A stretch of DNA of 64,000 nucleotides, taken from SZUA-448 sp964602475 (lineage in GTDB: Bacteria; Bacillota; Clostridia; Lachnospirales; Lachnospiraceae). Below are positions 36,664-45,695 of this stretch, piece after piece; within the stretch, counting starts at the first letter, position 1, and the number at the start of each line of letters is the position of its first letter. The stretch lies in the NCBI GenBank assembly GCA_964602475.1, contig CAZRRN010000006.1, positions 1 through 64,000 of the forward strand, read 5' to 3'. Below the pieces are notes generated by a model, which made no database searches, was not told where the DNA came from, and saw nothing but the letters and a program-made list of their open reading frames with translations. The translations under genes were made by a program, and so were the position numbers.

Positions 36664-38940
36664 ATGATTAAAGTTGGAATGTATATCAGTGACAGATATG
36701 AGATTATTGACAAGGTTGGTTCCGGCGGGATGGCAGATGTCTATAAGGCGAAATGCCATAGACTGAACCGTTATGTCGCAATCAAAATATTAAAACCGGA
36801 ATATTCCTCCGATAAGAATTTTGTAACGAAATTTCGTGGTGAAGCACAGTCGGCTGCAGGTCTGTCACATCCGAACATTGTAAATGTCTATGATGTCGGT
36901 GAAGACAACGGTCTTTATTACATAGTTATGGAGCTGGTAGAAGGGATTACGCTGAAGCGTTTTATTGAGCGCAAGGGTCATCTGGAGGTTAAGGAAGCAG
37001 TCGGAATCGGTATTCAGATTGCACAGGGAATGGAAGCAGCACATGCCAACCATATTATCCATCGCGATATAAAGCCACAGAATATCATTATTTCCAGAGA
37101 AGGAAAAGTTAAGGTTACCGACTTCGGAATTGCCAAAGCAGCCACTTCAAATACTGTGACACAGAATGCAATCGGTTCGGTACATTACCTGTCTCCGGAG
37201 CAGGCACGCGGAGGCTACAGTGATGAACGCAGCGATATTTATTCGCTGGGTGTTACCTTGTATGAAATGCTGACCGGAAAGGTTCCTTTTGCAGGAGACA
37301 ATACGGTTTCGGTTGCCCTGCTTCATATTCAGGGGGAAGCGACTCCTGTTCGGGAACTGAATCCGTCTGTACCGGTCAGTCTGGATCGTATTGTACAGAA
37401 ATGTATGCAGAAAAAGCAGGAACGCCGGCACCAGTCTGCATCGGAACTGATTACAGATTTGAAACGCTGCATTACAAATCCGGATGGTGATTTTGTAAAA
37501 CTGAATTCCGGAGTTGTTACGGATTCACCGACAATAAAGATGACCGACGGACAGATGAAAGAGATTGAGACTGCTGCAAGAACACCGGTGACTTATTATT
37601 CGAACAGTGATCTGAACAAGGTAAAAAAGATACAAAAAGAAGAAGAGGAAGACATTGACAGTATGGACTCACGGCTGGAGAAAGCGCTGACTGTGGGTAC
37701 TGTGATTGCGGTTATTATTGTCGGAATTGTTGTATTATATGTAATTGCCAATTTCTTCGGATTGTTTGACTTTTTGAATCCGAACGGAAATGAGAGTCTT
37801 CTCCCGACTTCAGCACCGGTAGCAACAGATGCTCCGACTCCGACCATCTCGCCGACTCCGACACCGGAGCTTGTCCAGATGCCATATGTTATCGGATTGA
37901 AAGCAGAAGATGCAGTTGATTCATTGACGACAGTTTCCGGTAAGTTTACGATTGTATATGATGAAGACTACTCTGAGGAATATGACGAAGGCTTTATTAT
38001 CAAACAATATCCAAACAGCGGTGCAGGTATCAGCAAATCAATGACAATAACTCTTACGGTCAGTACCGGCAAGGAACCGGTAAAGCTTCCGAATGTTTAC
38101 AATTTATCTGTTTCCGAAGCAAAAGAAACCTTAAGCTCAAAAGGATACTCTACAGAAGTAGAATACGAATACAGTACAACGGTAGCGGACGGCAATATTA
38201 TCAGGACACTTCCGGAACGCTTTGAAACAGTTGACCAGGGGAGCAGGATTGTTCTTTATGTGAGTCTTGGACCGAGCAATGTTCTTGTACAGGTACCGAA
38301 TGTCCTTGGAAAGACGCTGGATGAGGCTACCACTGAATTGACAGCAGGTAAGCTGCTTTGCGGGACAGTCTCCGAAGATTACAGCAGTGAATATGAGAAA
38401 GGGCTTGTATGCCTGCAGAGTGCAGGAAGCGATACACAGGCTACGGAAGGTTCTGCAATTGATCTCACCATCAGTCTTGGAATCAATCCTGATCCCACGC
38501 CGACTCCGGAGCCGACGCCGACTACTGAACCGGATGATTCCACGACAGAAACAAGTACAGACGGAGTAACGTCAACTCCGGTTCCGGATACAGCAGATCC
38601 TACCTCTATCCCGGACGAGCCGGAACCAACACCGACACCGGAGGCAGAGACAGGCACTCTGAAATATCGCGGAAGTGTGGCAATTACAGATAGTCCGTTT
38701 ACAGATGATGTTACTGTGGCTGATATTACTTTAGAGTTAATTCAAGGGGACAACGAAGAAATCACGATTTATGACAGATACGAGGTGACATCGGAAATCT
38801 TTGCTACGGAGCTGTCAATGTTTACGTTCAGTTCAGATGATACGAATCTGACGGAAGGAAGTGCACTGGTCAAGATGTATGTTAACCTTGTTCCGGTATC
38901 TACAACTTATGCGGTATCTCTTGAGGCATTTTACGAATGA
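36664..38940 (+). CDS. prkC: PASTA-domain Ser/Thr protein kinase PrkC
   Basis: Membrane kinase that senses peptidoglycan (758 residues). The kinase domain (about 1-265) has GSGGMADVYKA, catalytic HRDIKPQN (Asp136) and DFGIAKA. A basic/acidic juxtamembrane part leads to one transmembrane helix (about 343-363). A Pro/Thr-rich linker is followed by three PASTA repeats beginning near 404, 473 and 542. A second Pro/Thr/Asp-rich spacer (about 605-665) then leads to an extra C-terminal domain of about 90 residues that I do not recognise. Bacillus PrkC ends shortly after the PASTA repeats. The stop overlaps rsgA by four bases. Confidence 0.96.
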   Translation: MIKVGMYISDRYEIIDKVGSGGMADVYKAKCHRLNRYVAIKILKPEYSSDKNFVTKFRGEAQSAAGLSHPNIVNVYDVGEDNGLYYIVMELVEGITLKRFIERKGHLEVKEAVGIGIQIAQGMEAAHANHIIHRDIKPQNIIISREGKVKVTDFGIAKAATSNTVTQNAIGSVHYLSPEQARGGYSDERSDIYSLGVTLYEMLTGKVPFAGDNTVSVALLHIQGEATPVRELNPSVPVSLDRIVQKCMQKKQERRHQSASELITDLKRCITNPDGDFVKLNSGVVTDSPTIKMTDGQMKEIETAARTPVTYYSNSDLNKVKKIQKEEEEDIDSMDSRLEKALTVGTVIAVIIVGIVVLYVIANFFGLFDFLNPNGNESLLPTSAPVATDAPTPTISPTPTPELVQMPYVIGLKAEDAVDSLTTVSGKFTIVYDEDYSEEYDEGFIIKQYPNSGAGISKSMTITLTVSTGKEPVKLPNVYNLSVSEAKETLSSKGYSTEVEYEYSTTVADGNIIRTLPERFETVDQGSRIVLYVSLGPSNVLVQVPNVLGKTLDEATTELTAGKLLCGTVSEDYSSEYEKGLVCLQSAGSDTQATEGSAIDLTISLGINPDPTPTPEPTPTTEPDDSTTETSTDGVTSTPVPDTADPTSIPDEPEPTPTPEAETGTLKYRGSVAITDSPFTDDVTVADITLELIQGDNEEITIYDRYEVTSEIFATELSMFTFSSDDTNLTEGSALVKMYVNLVPVSTTYAVSLEAFYE

Positions 38941-39815
38941 CGGGAAAGATAATCAAAGGAATTGCCGGATTTTATTATGTGTATGTTGAAAATGCCGGAA
39001 TTGTTGAGTGTAAAGCAAAGGGTATTTTCAGAAACAAGAAGATAAAGCCCTTGGTTGGTGATGATGTTGAGCTGCTGCTTTTAAGTGAAATGGACAAAAC
39101 CGGCAGTATTGTTGATATTCTGCCAAGGAAGAATGAACTGATTCGTCCTGCGGTTGCCAATGTGGATCAGGCAATGGTGATTTTTGCTTCAGCAGAACCG
39201 GAACCGAACCTGAACCTTCTGGATCGTTTTCTTGTTATGATGACTAAGCAGGGAATTGATACAACAATCTGCTTTAATAAGACGGATTTAACCAAAGATG
39301 CAAGGCTTGAGGAGCTGAAAGAGCATTATTGCGAATGCGGATCAAGTCTGGTATTTGTCAGCGCTGCGCGGCAGGAACGGCTTGAAATGATACGCGAGCT
39401 GTTGAATAAAAAGACAACGGTGCTTGCTGGACCGTCCGGTGTGGGTAAATCAACGATTACAAATCTGATGTCACAGCAGGCAGTTATGCAGACCGGAAGC
39501 ATCAGTGAAAGAATAAAGCGTGGGAAGCAGACAACCAGGCATTCTGAACTTGTTTATCTTGCGCCGCATACATTTCTTATGGATACTCCTGGGTTCAGCT
39601 CTCTGTATATAACTGATATAGAAAAAAATGAGTTAAAGAATTATTTTCTGGAATTTCTACCATATGCGGAAGAATGCCGTTTTGCAGACTGTGTTCATAT
39701 GGAGGAAGCAGGATGTGCAGTGAAAGCAGCGGTTTTTGAGAGTAAAATATCCAAAGCACGCTACGAAAATTACCGGCAGATGTATAAGGAGCTTCAAAAC
39801 CAGAAAAAATACTGA
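38937..39815 (+). CDS. rsgA: Ribosome small-subunit biogenesis GTPase RsgA
   Basis: Circularly permuted GTPase that checks late 30S maturation (292 residues). An N-terminal OB fold is followed by NKTD (G4, near 115), then the P-loop AGPSGVGKST (near 164) and DTPGFSS (G3). The C-terminal zinc site is CRFADCVHMEEAGC. The reversed G-motif order is diagnostic. Its start overlaps the prkC stop, and rpe follows 23 bases later. Confidence 0.97.
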   Translation: MTGKIIKGIAGFYYVYVENAGIVECKAKGIFRNKKIKPLVGDDVELLLLSEMDKTGSIVDILPRKNELIRPAVANVDQAMVIFASAEPEPNLNLLDRFLVMMTKQGIDTTICFNKTDLTKDARLEELKEHYCECGSSLVFVSAARQERLEMIRELLNKKTTVLAGPSGVGKSTITNLMSQQAVMQTGSISERIKRGKQTTRHSELVYLAPHTFLMDTPGFSSLYITDIEKNELKNYFLEFLPYAEECRFADCVHMEEAGCAVKAAVFESKISKARYENYRQMYKELQNQKKY

Positions 39816-39838
39816 TTTACCATGAAGGAGAAGGAAGT

Positions 39839-40501
39839 ATGTTCAAAATCGCACCCTCCATTCTTGCTGCTGATTTCAACCGGCTTGGAGAACAGATTGC
39901 CCTAGTGGAACAGGCAGGAGCAGATTATCTTCATATTGATGTGATGGATGGCAGCTTTGTTCCGAGTATATCGTTCGGAATTCCGGTCATTGAATCCATC
40001 AGGAAGGAGTCCGGTCTGTTTTTTGACGTACATTTAATGGTTGACGAGCCAATCCGCTATATCGCTGATTATGCAAAAGCAGGAGCCAATCTTATTACAG
40101 TGCATGCTGAGGCCTGTACGCACCTTCATAGAACCGTTATGGCTGTTAAGGAAGTCGGACTTCGTGCCGGAGTTGCGTTAAATCCTTCAACACCGCTGAA
40201 TGAACTGGAATATATTTTACCGGAGCTTGATCTGGTGCTTCTGATGTCGGTTAATCCGGGGTTTGGAGGACAGAAATTTATACCGTTAACACTGCAGAAG
40301 CTTTGTAAGCTGCAGAGCATGATCCTGGATCTGGGCAGCAGAGCAGAGGTCGAAGTTGACGGCGGTGTGACTTTAACCAATGTTAACCAGATTCTACTTG
40401 CAGGTGCACAGGTCATTGTATCAGGAAGCTCTGTATTTCACGGTAATATTGTAAAAAATGTATCAGAATTCAAGGAGGTATTTGCACATGCTTCTAAGTG
40501 A
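39839..40501 (+). CDS. rpe: Ribulose-phosphate 3-epimerase
   Basis: Interconverts ribulose-5-phosphate and xylulose-5-phosphate in the pentose phosphate pathway (220 residues, TIM barrel). Metal and catalytic motifs are LHIDVMDGSFVP, VHLMVDEP, MSVNPGFGGQ and EVDGGVTL. In Bacillus it is followed by thiN; here a PilZ-domain gene overlaps its last 14 bases and no thiN is present. AAGGAGAAGG precedes the ATG. Confidence 0.97.
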   Translation: MFKIAPSILAADFNRLGEQIALVEQAGADYLHIDVMDGSFVPSISFGIPVIESIRKESGLFFDVHLMVDEPIRYIADYAKAGANLITVHAEACTHLHRTVMAVKEVGLRAGVALNPSTPLNELEYILPELDLVLLMSVNPGFGGQKFIPLTLQKLCKLQSMILDLGSRAEVEVDGGVTLTNVNQILLAGAQVIVSGSSVFHGNIVKNVSEFKEVFAHASK

Positions 40502-41234
40502 GGTTCGTCTCGGAAGACCACTCGAAATCTATATCACGCGTGAGGGGTTTCATTACCGTGTGCTGAGCAGAATTGAGTATGCTGAAGATGGCTGCGTATG
40601 TGTAACGTTAATCGCCAGCGGAAAGCGTGTGTTTCAATTCCTTGAAGACGATGTGATTGATATTGTTTATCAGGAACAGGATAAAATGTGGAAATGGTCT
40701 GCAGTACGCGGCGCGGTAGTGAATGTTGAGGGCGAACGTATGCATGGTTTCTTTTCTGATGCACCCGGAGAAAATTATAACCGAAGAAATGCATTTCGTA
40801 TGTATCTTGGAAAAGAACTGACGATTCAGTATATGGTACGTGAAAAACAAAAACTCAAAAATATGCAGGAAGAAGAAGCACTGGCCAGCCAGACTGTTTA
40901 TAATTATGATAAGGATGCAGACGGACTCATGGAGGAATGTTTTCGATGGGTGGAATGCAAAGCTTTCCTGCGGGATATCAGTGAAATCGGTGTCGGCATT
41001 TATTCCAATGAGCGTTTTATGCCGGAGGACGAGATCAGTTTTCAAATCGAATCGGAATTTGGACCGATTGAATGCAGGGCATCTGTTGTACGGATGAAAG
41101 AGCATGTCAGCGGATCGTTTCATAATTACTATGGCTGCCGGTTTATAGAGACAACAAGAAATCTGACAAAATACCTTTATGAACAGCAGCGTCTGCAGCT
41201 TCAGAACGCTAACAGTACGATTCGAAGAAAATAA
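40488..41234 (+). CDS. PilZ-domain c-di-GMP receptor, YcgR-like
   Basis: A 248-residue cytoplasmic protein. Residues about 1-95 resemble the YcgR N-terminal (PilZN) beta domain. The PilZ domain contains the c-di-GMP motif RRNAFR (RxxxR, around residue 103) and, after a 50-residue helical insertion, FLRDISEIGVGIYS matching [D/N]xSxxG. YcgR proteins slow flagellar rotation or adjust surface structures when c-di-GMP rises. I chose ATG 40488, which has AAGGAGG 9 bases upstream; an in-frame ATG at 40458 lies deep inside rpe. It overlaps rpe by 14 bases. No flagellar or cyclase gene lies nearby. Confidence 0.88.
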   Translation: MLLSEVRLGRPLEIYITREGFHYRVLSRIEYAEDGCVCVTLIASGKRVFQFLEDDVIDIVYQEQDKMWKWSAVRGAVVNVEGERMHGFFSDAPGENYNRRNAFRMYLGKELTIQYMVREKQKLKNMQEEEALASQTVYNYDKDADGLMEECFRWVECKAFLRDISEIGVGIYSNERFMPEDEISFQIESEFGPIECRASVVRMKEHVSGSFHNYYGCRFIETTRNLTKYLYEQQRLQLQNANSTIRRK

Positions 41235-41302
41235 ATCAAGAAATAATGATGAAAAGGGTGGAAGAAGACAATACTATTTTTCACCTAACATGAAGGAGAA
41301 AC

Positions 41303-42397
41303 ATGAAATTAGGAATTGTTGGGATGCCGAATGTCGGCAAAAGCACATTGTTTAATTCATTGACAAAAGCAGGTGCAGAATCTGCAAATTATCCGTTTTG
41401 TACCATTGATCCAAATGTCGGTGTTGTATCTGTACCGGATTCGAGAATTCAGGTTTTGTCAAAGATGAACCAGTCGGTAAAGGAAGTACCGGCGGTAGTT
41501 GAATTTGTGGATATTGCCGGATTGGTAAAGGGTGCGTCAAAAGGAGAGGGTCTTGGAAACCAGTTTCTCTCGTATATTCGTGAGGTTGATGCAATTGTAC
41601 ATGTAGTTCGCTGCTTTGAAGATACTAATATTATTCATGTAGAAGGAAGTGTGGATCCTCTTCGTGATATCGAGACAATTAATCTGGAACTGATTTTTTC
41701 GGATCTTGAGCTGATTGACCGTCGCCTTGCAAAAGGAATGAAAGGCATGAAGACAGAGGCAATGCAAAAGGAAAACGCTTTGCTTTCCCGTCTGAAGGAA
41801 CACCTTGAGACCGGAGAACTTGCCGGATCTATGAAAGTCACTGATGAGGAGGACGCAGAGCTGCTTAAGTCACTTCAGTTACTGACAAACAAACCGGTTA
41901 TTTTTGCTGCAAATGTCAAAGAGGATGATCTGACAGATGACGGAAATTCAAATGAACATGTTAAGAAGGTTCGTGAGTATGCGAAGGAGCATAATTTTGA
42001 AGTATTTGTCGTCTGTGCACAGATAGAACAGGAAATTTCCGAGCTTGACGAAGAGGAACGGAAAATGTTTCTAGAAGAACTTGGTATTAAAGAATCCGGT
42101 CTTGAAAAGCTGATCCAAGCCAGCTATCATATCCTTGGGTTAATCAGCTACCTTACATCAGGTCCTACTGAAACAAGAGCATGGACAATTGAACGCGGAA
42201 CCAAGGCACCGCAGGCTGCCGGAAAAATCCATTCGGATTTCGAACGTGGATTTATACGTGCGGAGGTAATCGGGTATGATAAGCTTGTTGAATGCGGAAG
42301 CTTTACTGCTGCGAAAGAAAAGGGTTTGATTCGCTCCGAAGGGAAAGAATACATCTTTCAGGATGGCGATGTTGTCCTCTTCCGTTTTAACGTCTGA
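41303..42397 (+). CDS. ychF: Ribosome-binding ATPase YchF
   Basis: Obg-family P-loop protein that prefers ATP (364 residues). G1 is GIVGMPNVGKSTLFN (about residues 4-18), followed by FCTIDPNVG (switch I) and FVDIAGLVKGASKGEGL (G3). A helical coiled-coil insert occupies about 130-200, and the C-terminal TGS-like domain (about 280-364) follows. AAGGAGAA precedes the ATG. Confidence 0.97.
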   Translation: MKLGIVGMPNVGKSTLFNSLTKAGAESANYPFCTIDPNVGVVSVPDSRIQVLSKMNQSVKEVPAVVEFVDIAGLVKGASKGEGLGNQFLSYIREVDAIVHVVRCFEDTNIIHVEGSVDPLRDIETINLELIFSDLELIDRRLAKGMKGMKTEAMQKENALLSRLKEHLETGELAGSMKVTDEEDAELLKSLQLLTNKPVIFAANVKEDDLTDDGNSNEHVKKVREYAKEHNFEVFVVCAQIEQEISELDEEERKMFLEELGIKESGLEKLIQASYHILGLISYLTSGPTETRAWTIERGTKAPQAAGKIHSDFERGFIRAEVIGYDKLVECGSFTAAKEKGLIRSEGKEYIFQDGDVVLFRFNV

Positions 42398-42457
42398 AAC
42401 GAATGACTGGCAGAATATGAGAAGCAGAGCAAAAGTGCAGTGCAGAATCGAGGCAAT

Positions 42458-43396
42458 ATGTCTTTTTACGGAATTACGGATATAATTTTTCCGAATCTTG
42501 GTATTGAAATCAACAGTTTACCGACAGGAATTAGTGTGTTTGGCTTTCGAATCGCTTTTTATGGCATAACGATTGCAATCGGAATGATGGCTGGATATTT
42601 TCTGGCAGAAAAGCAGGCGAAACTTTATGACCAGAAACCGGAGCATATTATGGACTTCGCCCTGTTTGCAATTATTTTTTCTGTAATCGGCGCGCGTATC
42701 TATTATGTTGTATTTCACTGGGACAGCTTTCGTGATGAACCGATTCAGATATTTAACATCAGAGCGGGTGGTCTTGCAATTTACGGCGGAGTAATTGCCG
42801 CAATAATTACCACGGTTATTTTCTGTAAAATTAAAAAAATACATTTCGGAGCATTTGCAGATGTCTGTGTGCCGGGTCTGTTGATTGGACAGATTATCGG
42901 ACGATGGGCAAACTTCTTTAATCGTGAAGCGTTCGGAAAGTATACCGATAATTTGTTCGCGATGCAGATGGATCTGTCGGCGGTCGGTTCGGATTACCGG
43001 ATGAATGAAGCAGCTTTGTCGGCAAAGTATGCGGATAAGCCGGAAACGCTGGCAAATATACTGGAACAGATTAATAATATTAAGATCGTGGAGGGAACAT
43101 CATACATTCAGGCTCACCCGACCTTTTTGTATGAATCTGTATGGAATCTGGGTGTCCTGATTTTTATTCTGATTTATGCAAAGCATAAGAAATTTGGCGG
43201 AGAACTGCTGATGTGGTATTTTATTCTGTATGGTTTAGGACGTTTTTTTATCGAAGGTCTCAGAACGGATCAGCTTTTTCTGTGGAACAGTGATATCCCG
43301 ATATCGCAACTGGTATCGATTATAATGATTGTCGTAGGTACTGCAGTAATCGGCGCCGCTCATTTTAAGGGAAGAAAAGAAAAACAAAACACATAA
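42458..43396 (+). CDS. lgt: Prolipoprotein diacylglyceryl transferase
   Basis: Integral-membrane enzyme that attaches diacylglycerol to the lipobox Cys of prolipoproteins, such as the three encoded in this window (312 residues). Visible are seven or so membrane spans, the Lgt signature GRWANFFNREAFG, RAGGLAIYGG near the middle, and the C-terminal YGLGRFFIEGLRTDQ. A roughly 50-residue hydrophilic insert follows the signature. I favour ATG 42458 over the GTG at 42440, but both lack an ideal ribosome site. Confidence 0.95.
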   Translation: MSFYGITDIIFPNLGIEINSLPTGISVFGFRIAFYGITIAIGMMAGYFLAEKQAKLYDQKPEHIMDFALFAIIFSVIGARIYYVVFHWDSFRDEPIQIFNIRAGGLAIYGGVIAAIITTVIFCKIKKIHFGAFADVCVPGLLIGQIIGRWANFFNREAFGKYTDNLFAMQMDLSAVGSDYRMNEAALSAKYADKPETLANILEQINNIKIVEGTSYIQAHPTFLYESVWNLGVLIFILIYAKHKKFGGELLMWYFILYGLGRFFIEGLRTDQLFLWNSDIPISQLVSIIMIVVGTAVIGAAHFKGRKEKQNT

Positions 43397-43407
43397 TAAC
43401 AGAACAA

Positions 43408-43448
43408 GAAAAAAGCTTCGGAACACAGAATGTTCCGAAGCTTTTTTC
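43408..43448 (+). terminator. Strong terminator between lgt and mraZ
   Basis: A perfect 18-bp stem (left arm GAAAAAAGCTTCGGAACA) around a 5-base loop, ending in a T-rich tract. It is the strongest intrinsic terminator in the window and isolates the cell-division cluster. Confidence 0.93.
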
Positions 43449-43515
43449 TTTTATTACAAAGAAAACACAAGATGAAGTATAAAAAAATAGCGTAGATACT
43501 AGTTTTGAAAAACAC

Positions 43516-43544
43516 TTGATTTTTTGCTTTGCAGGGGTTAAAAT
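43516..43544 (+). promoter_or_regulatory. SigA promoter of the mraZ-ftsZ cluster
   Basis: TTGATT and TAAAAT are exactly 17 bp apart, after the lgt terminator. The expected transcription start is near 43551, just ahead of the MraZ boxes. Confidence 0.6.
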
Positions 43545-43555
43545 ATCCTTGTAAA

Positions 43556-43590
43556 TGGTGAACAGTGGTGGAAGATGACACGAAGTGGTG
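43556..43590 (+). promoter_or_regulatory. MraZ operator: three phased TGGTG boxes
   Basis: TGGTG occurs at 43556-43560, 43566-43570 and 43586-43590, so the copies are spaced by 10 and 20 bp and lie on one face of the helix. MraZ is known to bind TGGGN-type repeats with a 10-bp period upstream of its own gene. The boxes lie between the promoter and the mraZ ribosome site, a position that suits repression. Confidence 0.65.
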
Positions 43591-43626
43591 AAATTTACTT
43601 TACTGATATTTGAAAGGAATGGGATT

Positions 43627-44058
43627 ATGTTCAAGGGCAGATACAATCATACACTTGACTCCAAGAACAGAACGATAATTCCTGCCAAGCTTAGAGATGA
43701 GCTTGGTGACACCTTCGTGATTACGGTTGGACTGGAAGGCTGCTTATATATTTACCCGAACAATGAATGGGATGAGTTTGCTGCCAGGCTGAAGGAGCTT
43801 CCCGGTCATAAGGACGCCAGAGACTTAAGAAGAAAGTTTATGTCATACGCGACTGACTGTGAAACGGACAAGCAGGGAAGATTTCTGATTCCGGTGGAAC
43901 TGTGTAAGGAAGCAGCATTGGATAAAGAGGTCGTATTTTCCGGTAATATTAACAAAATCGAGCTTTGGAGCAAGGAACGCTGGGAGAACATTGACGGAAC
44001 CTTTAATAATATGGATGAAGTAGCTGAAAAAATGGCTGAGTACGGAATCAGCTTTTAA
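43627..44058 (+). CDS. mraZ: Transcriptional regulator MraZ
   Basis: DNA-binding regulator (143 residues, the standard size) made of two AbrB-like half-domains, forming ring-shaped oligomers that bind repeats before the division cluster. Diagnostic motifs are MFKGRYNHTLDSKNR, IPAKLR and the second copy DKQGRFLIP. The start is ATG 43627, preceded by AAAGGAATGG; an upstream in-frame extension to 43585 runs through the operator and is not expected to be translated. It is first in the dcw cluster and likely autoregulatory. Confidence 0.96.
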   Translation: MFKGRYNHTLDSKNRTIIPAKLRDELGDTFVITVGLEGCLYIYPNNEWDEFAARLKELPGHKDARDLRRKFMSYATDCETDKQGRFLIPVELCKEAALDKEVVFSGNINKIELWSKERWENIDGTFNNMDEVAEKMAEYGISF

Positions 44059-44113
44059 GCAGACAACGATGACATTCATTCATGGTTGGGCTTCAAACTG
44101 AGACGGAGAGAAG

Positions 44114-45058
44114 ATGGACACGAATGATTTCAGACATGTTTCCGTGCTTCTGAAGGAAACAGTTGATAATTTAAGTATCAGACCGGACGGAGTTTACGTC
44201 GACGGAACCATGGGCGGAGCAGGTCACGGATACGAGATTTGTAAACGACTCCTTGGTCAAGGAAGATATATCGGAATTGACCGGGATGAAGATGCAATTA
44301 AAGCAGGACAGCGGCGGCTGGCAGAATTTGCTGACCGTGCGGTAATCTTAAGAGACAATTATTCCAATATGAAACAGGCTCTTTCTCAGATTGGAGTTGA
44401 TAAAGTGAATGGTATTCTCCTTGATTTGGGGGTATCGTCTCACCAGTTAGATGTTGCAGAACGGGGCTTTTCCTATATGGCGGATGCACCGCTTGATATG
44501 AGAATGGACAGGCGTCAGATTAAAACCGCAAGAGATATTGTCAATGAATACACCGAGCGTGAGCTTGCAACCGTAATCAGAGATTATGGCGAGGATCGGT
44601 TTGCACAGAATATTGCTAAACACATTGTTGCGGCAAGAGAAATAAAACCAATTGAAACGACTACGGAATTGAATGAAGTGATACGTGCTGCCATTCCAAT
44701 GAAGATTCAGAAGACGCTTGGACACCCTTCAAAGAGAACCTATCAGGCAATTAGAATTGAACTGAATGAAGAGCTGGATGAACTGAAAAAAGCACTTGAG
44801 GATATGACCGGACTGCTTGTTCCCGGAGGAAGACTATGTATTATTACATTTCATTCTCTGGAAGACAGGATTGTAAAAACAGTATTTCGAAGAGAGGAAT
44901 CTCCCTGTATCTGTCCACCGGAATTCCCGGTATGCGTCTGCGGGAGGGCTCCCAGAGCTAAGGTGATTACAAAACGTCCGATTCTTCCTTGCGAAGAGGA
45001 ACAGGAGAAGAACAGCAGAGCCAGAAGTGCAAAGCTTCGGGTCATGGAAAAATTATAA
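44114..45058 (+). CDS. rsmH: 16S rRNA (cytosine-1402-N4) methyltransferase RsmH
   Basis: SAM-dependent enzyme methylating the ribosomal decoding centre (314 residues). Motifs are HVSVLLKETVDNL, DGTMGGAGHGYEI, LLDLGVSSHQLD, TYQAIRIELN and FHSLEDRIVK. A Cys-rich insert near the C-terminus is also typical. mraZ-rsmH adjacency is the usual start of the division cluster. GGAGAG precedes the ATG. Confidence 0.97.
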   Translation: MDTNDFRHVSVLLKETVDNLSIRPDGVYVDGTMGGAGHGYEICKRLLGQGRYIGIDRDEDAIKAGQRRLAEFADRAVILRDNYSNMKQALSQIGVDKVNGILLDLGVSSHQLDVAERGFSYMADAPLDMRMDRRQIKTARDIVNEYTERELATVIRDYGEDRFAQNIAKHIVAAREIKPIETTTELNEVIRAAIPMKIQKTLGHPSKRTYQAIRIELNEELDELKKALEDMTGLLVPGGRLCIITFHSLEDRIVKTVFRREESPCICPPEFPVCVCGRAPRAKVITKRPILPCEEEQEKNSRARSAKLRVMEKL

Positions 45059-45079
45059 ACGTACTGTGGATCGGTACAG

Positions 45080-45691
45080 ATGGGAGTATGCATGGAAGCA
45101 GACAAAAAATACTACAGACAGACAAATGCAGCATATTGGACTGACGGAAGTTCTGCCCGTGTATTACGCCCAGAAGAAAAAAGACCGATATATACAACAG
45201 AAGATGGGAACGCAGTTCGAAGAAATGAAGAACCGTATGATTTTCCGATACCGGAACAGCAGCCGGTTCAGCGTCCGGAAAGGGCACCCGAAAAAGCTCC
45301 GAGAGAGCATCGGATGCCGAAACCGAGAATCGAACAGAATATTAATTTTTTGTCATTATGTATTTTAGTTGCTGCGATTGGTCTGACCCTGTATACCTGT
45401 ATTTCATATCTTAAGGTACAGTCGGATACGGTTGTCATCACGAAGAATATACGTCAGCTGGAACAGCAACTGACTAATCTTCAAAACATGAATGAAGCAG
45501 CCTACAATGAAGTACTGAGTCAGGTTAATCTTGATGAGGTTTACCAGATAGCGGTTAGGGATCTTGGAATGGTATTTCCGAACAATAATACAACATATTA
45601 TTATAAAAGTGGTTATGAAGGCTATGTAAGACAATTTGATGAAATACCTGAATCGGAAAAAATGAATCTTCTGAAACAACTGCTCAAATGA
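45080..45691 (+). CDS. ftsL: Cell-division protein FtsL
   Basis: Bitopic divisome protein (203 residues, longer than Bacillus FtsL). A charged, Pro/Gln-rich cytoplasmic N-terminus of about 90 residues is followed by one membrane helix (about 92-112) and an extracytoplasmic coiled coil with heptads (IRQLEQQLTNLQNM). The tail VRDLGMVFP resembles the conserved end of FtsL/DivIC proteins. Assignment depends on position and topology more than on strict motifs. ATG 45080 and ATG 45092 are both possible starts. Confidence 0.8.
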   Translation: MGVCMEADKKYYRQTNAAYWTDGSSARVLRPEEKRPIYTTEDGNAVRRNEEPYDFPIPEQQPVQRPERAPEKAPREHRMPKPRIEQNINFLSLCILVAAIGLTLYTCISYLKVQSDTVVITKNIRQLEQQLTNLQNMNEAAYNEVLSQVNLDEVYQIAVRDLGMVFPNNNTTYYYKSGYEGYVRQFDEIPESEKMNLLKQLLK

Positions 45692-45695
45692 GAAA

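Noticed and set aside
38490..38650. Tandem CCGACxCCG-like repeats in prkC
   Set aside because: They simply encode the Pro/Thr-rich spacer (PTPTPEPTPT) and are low-complexity coding sequence, not a repeat element.
40608..41123. 171-residue open frame on the minus strand
   Set aside because: Antisense to the PilZ gene, whose motifs are convincing; no ribosome site.
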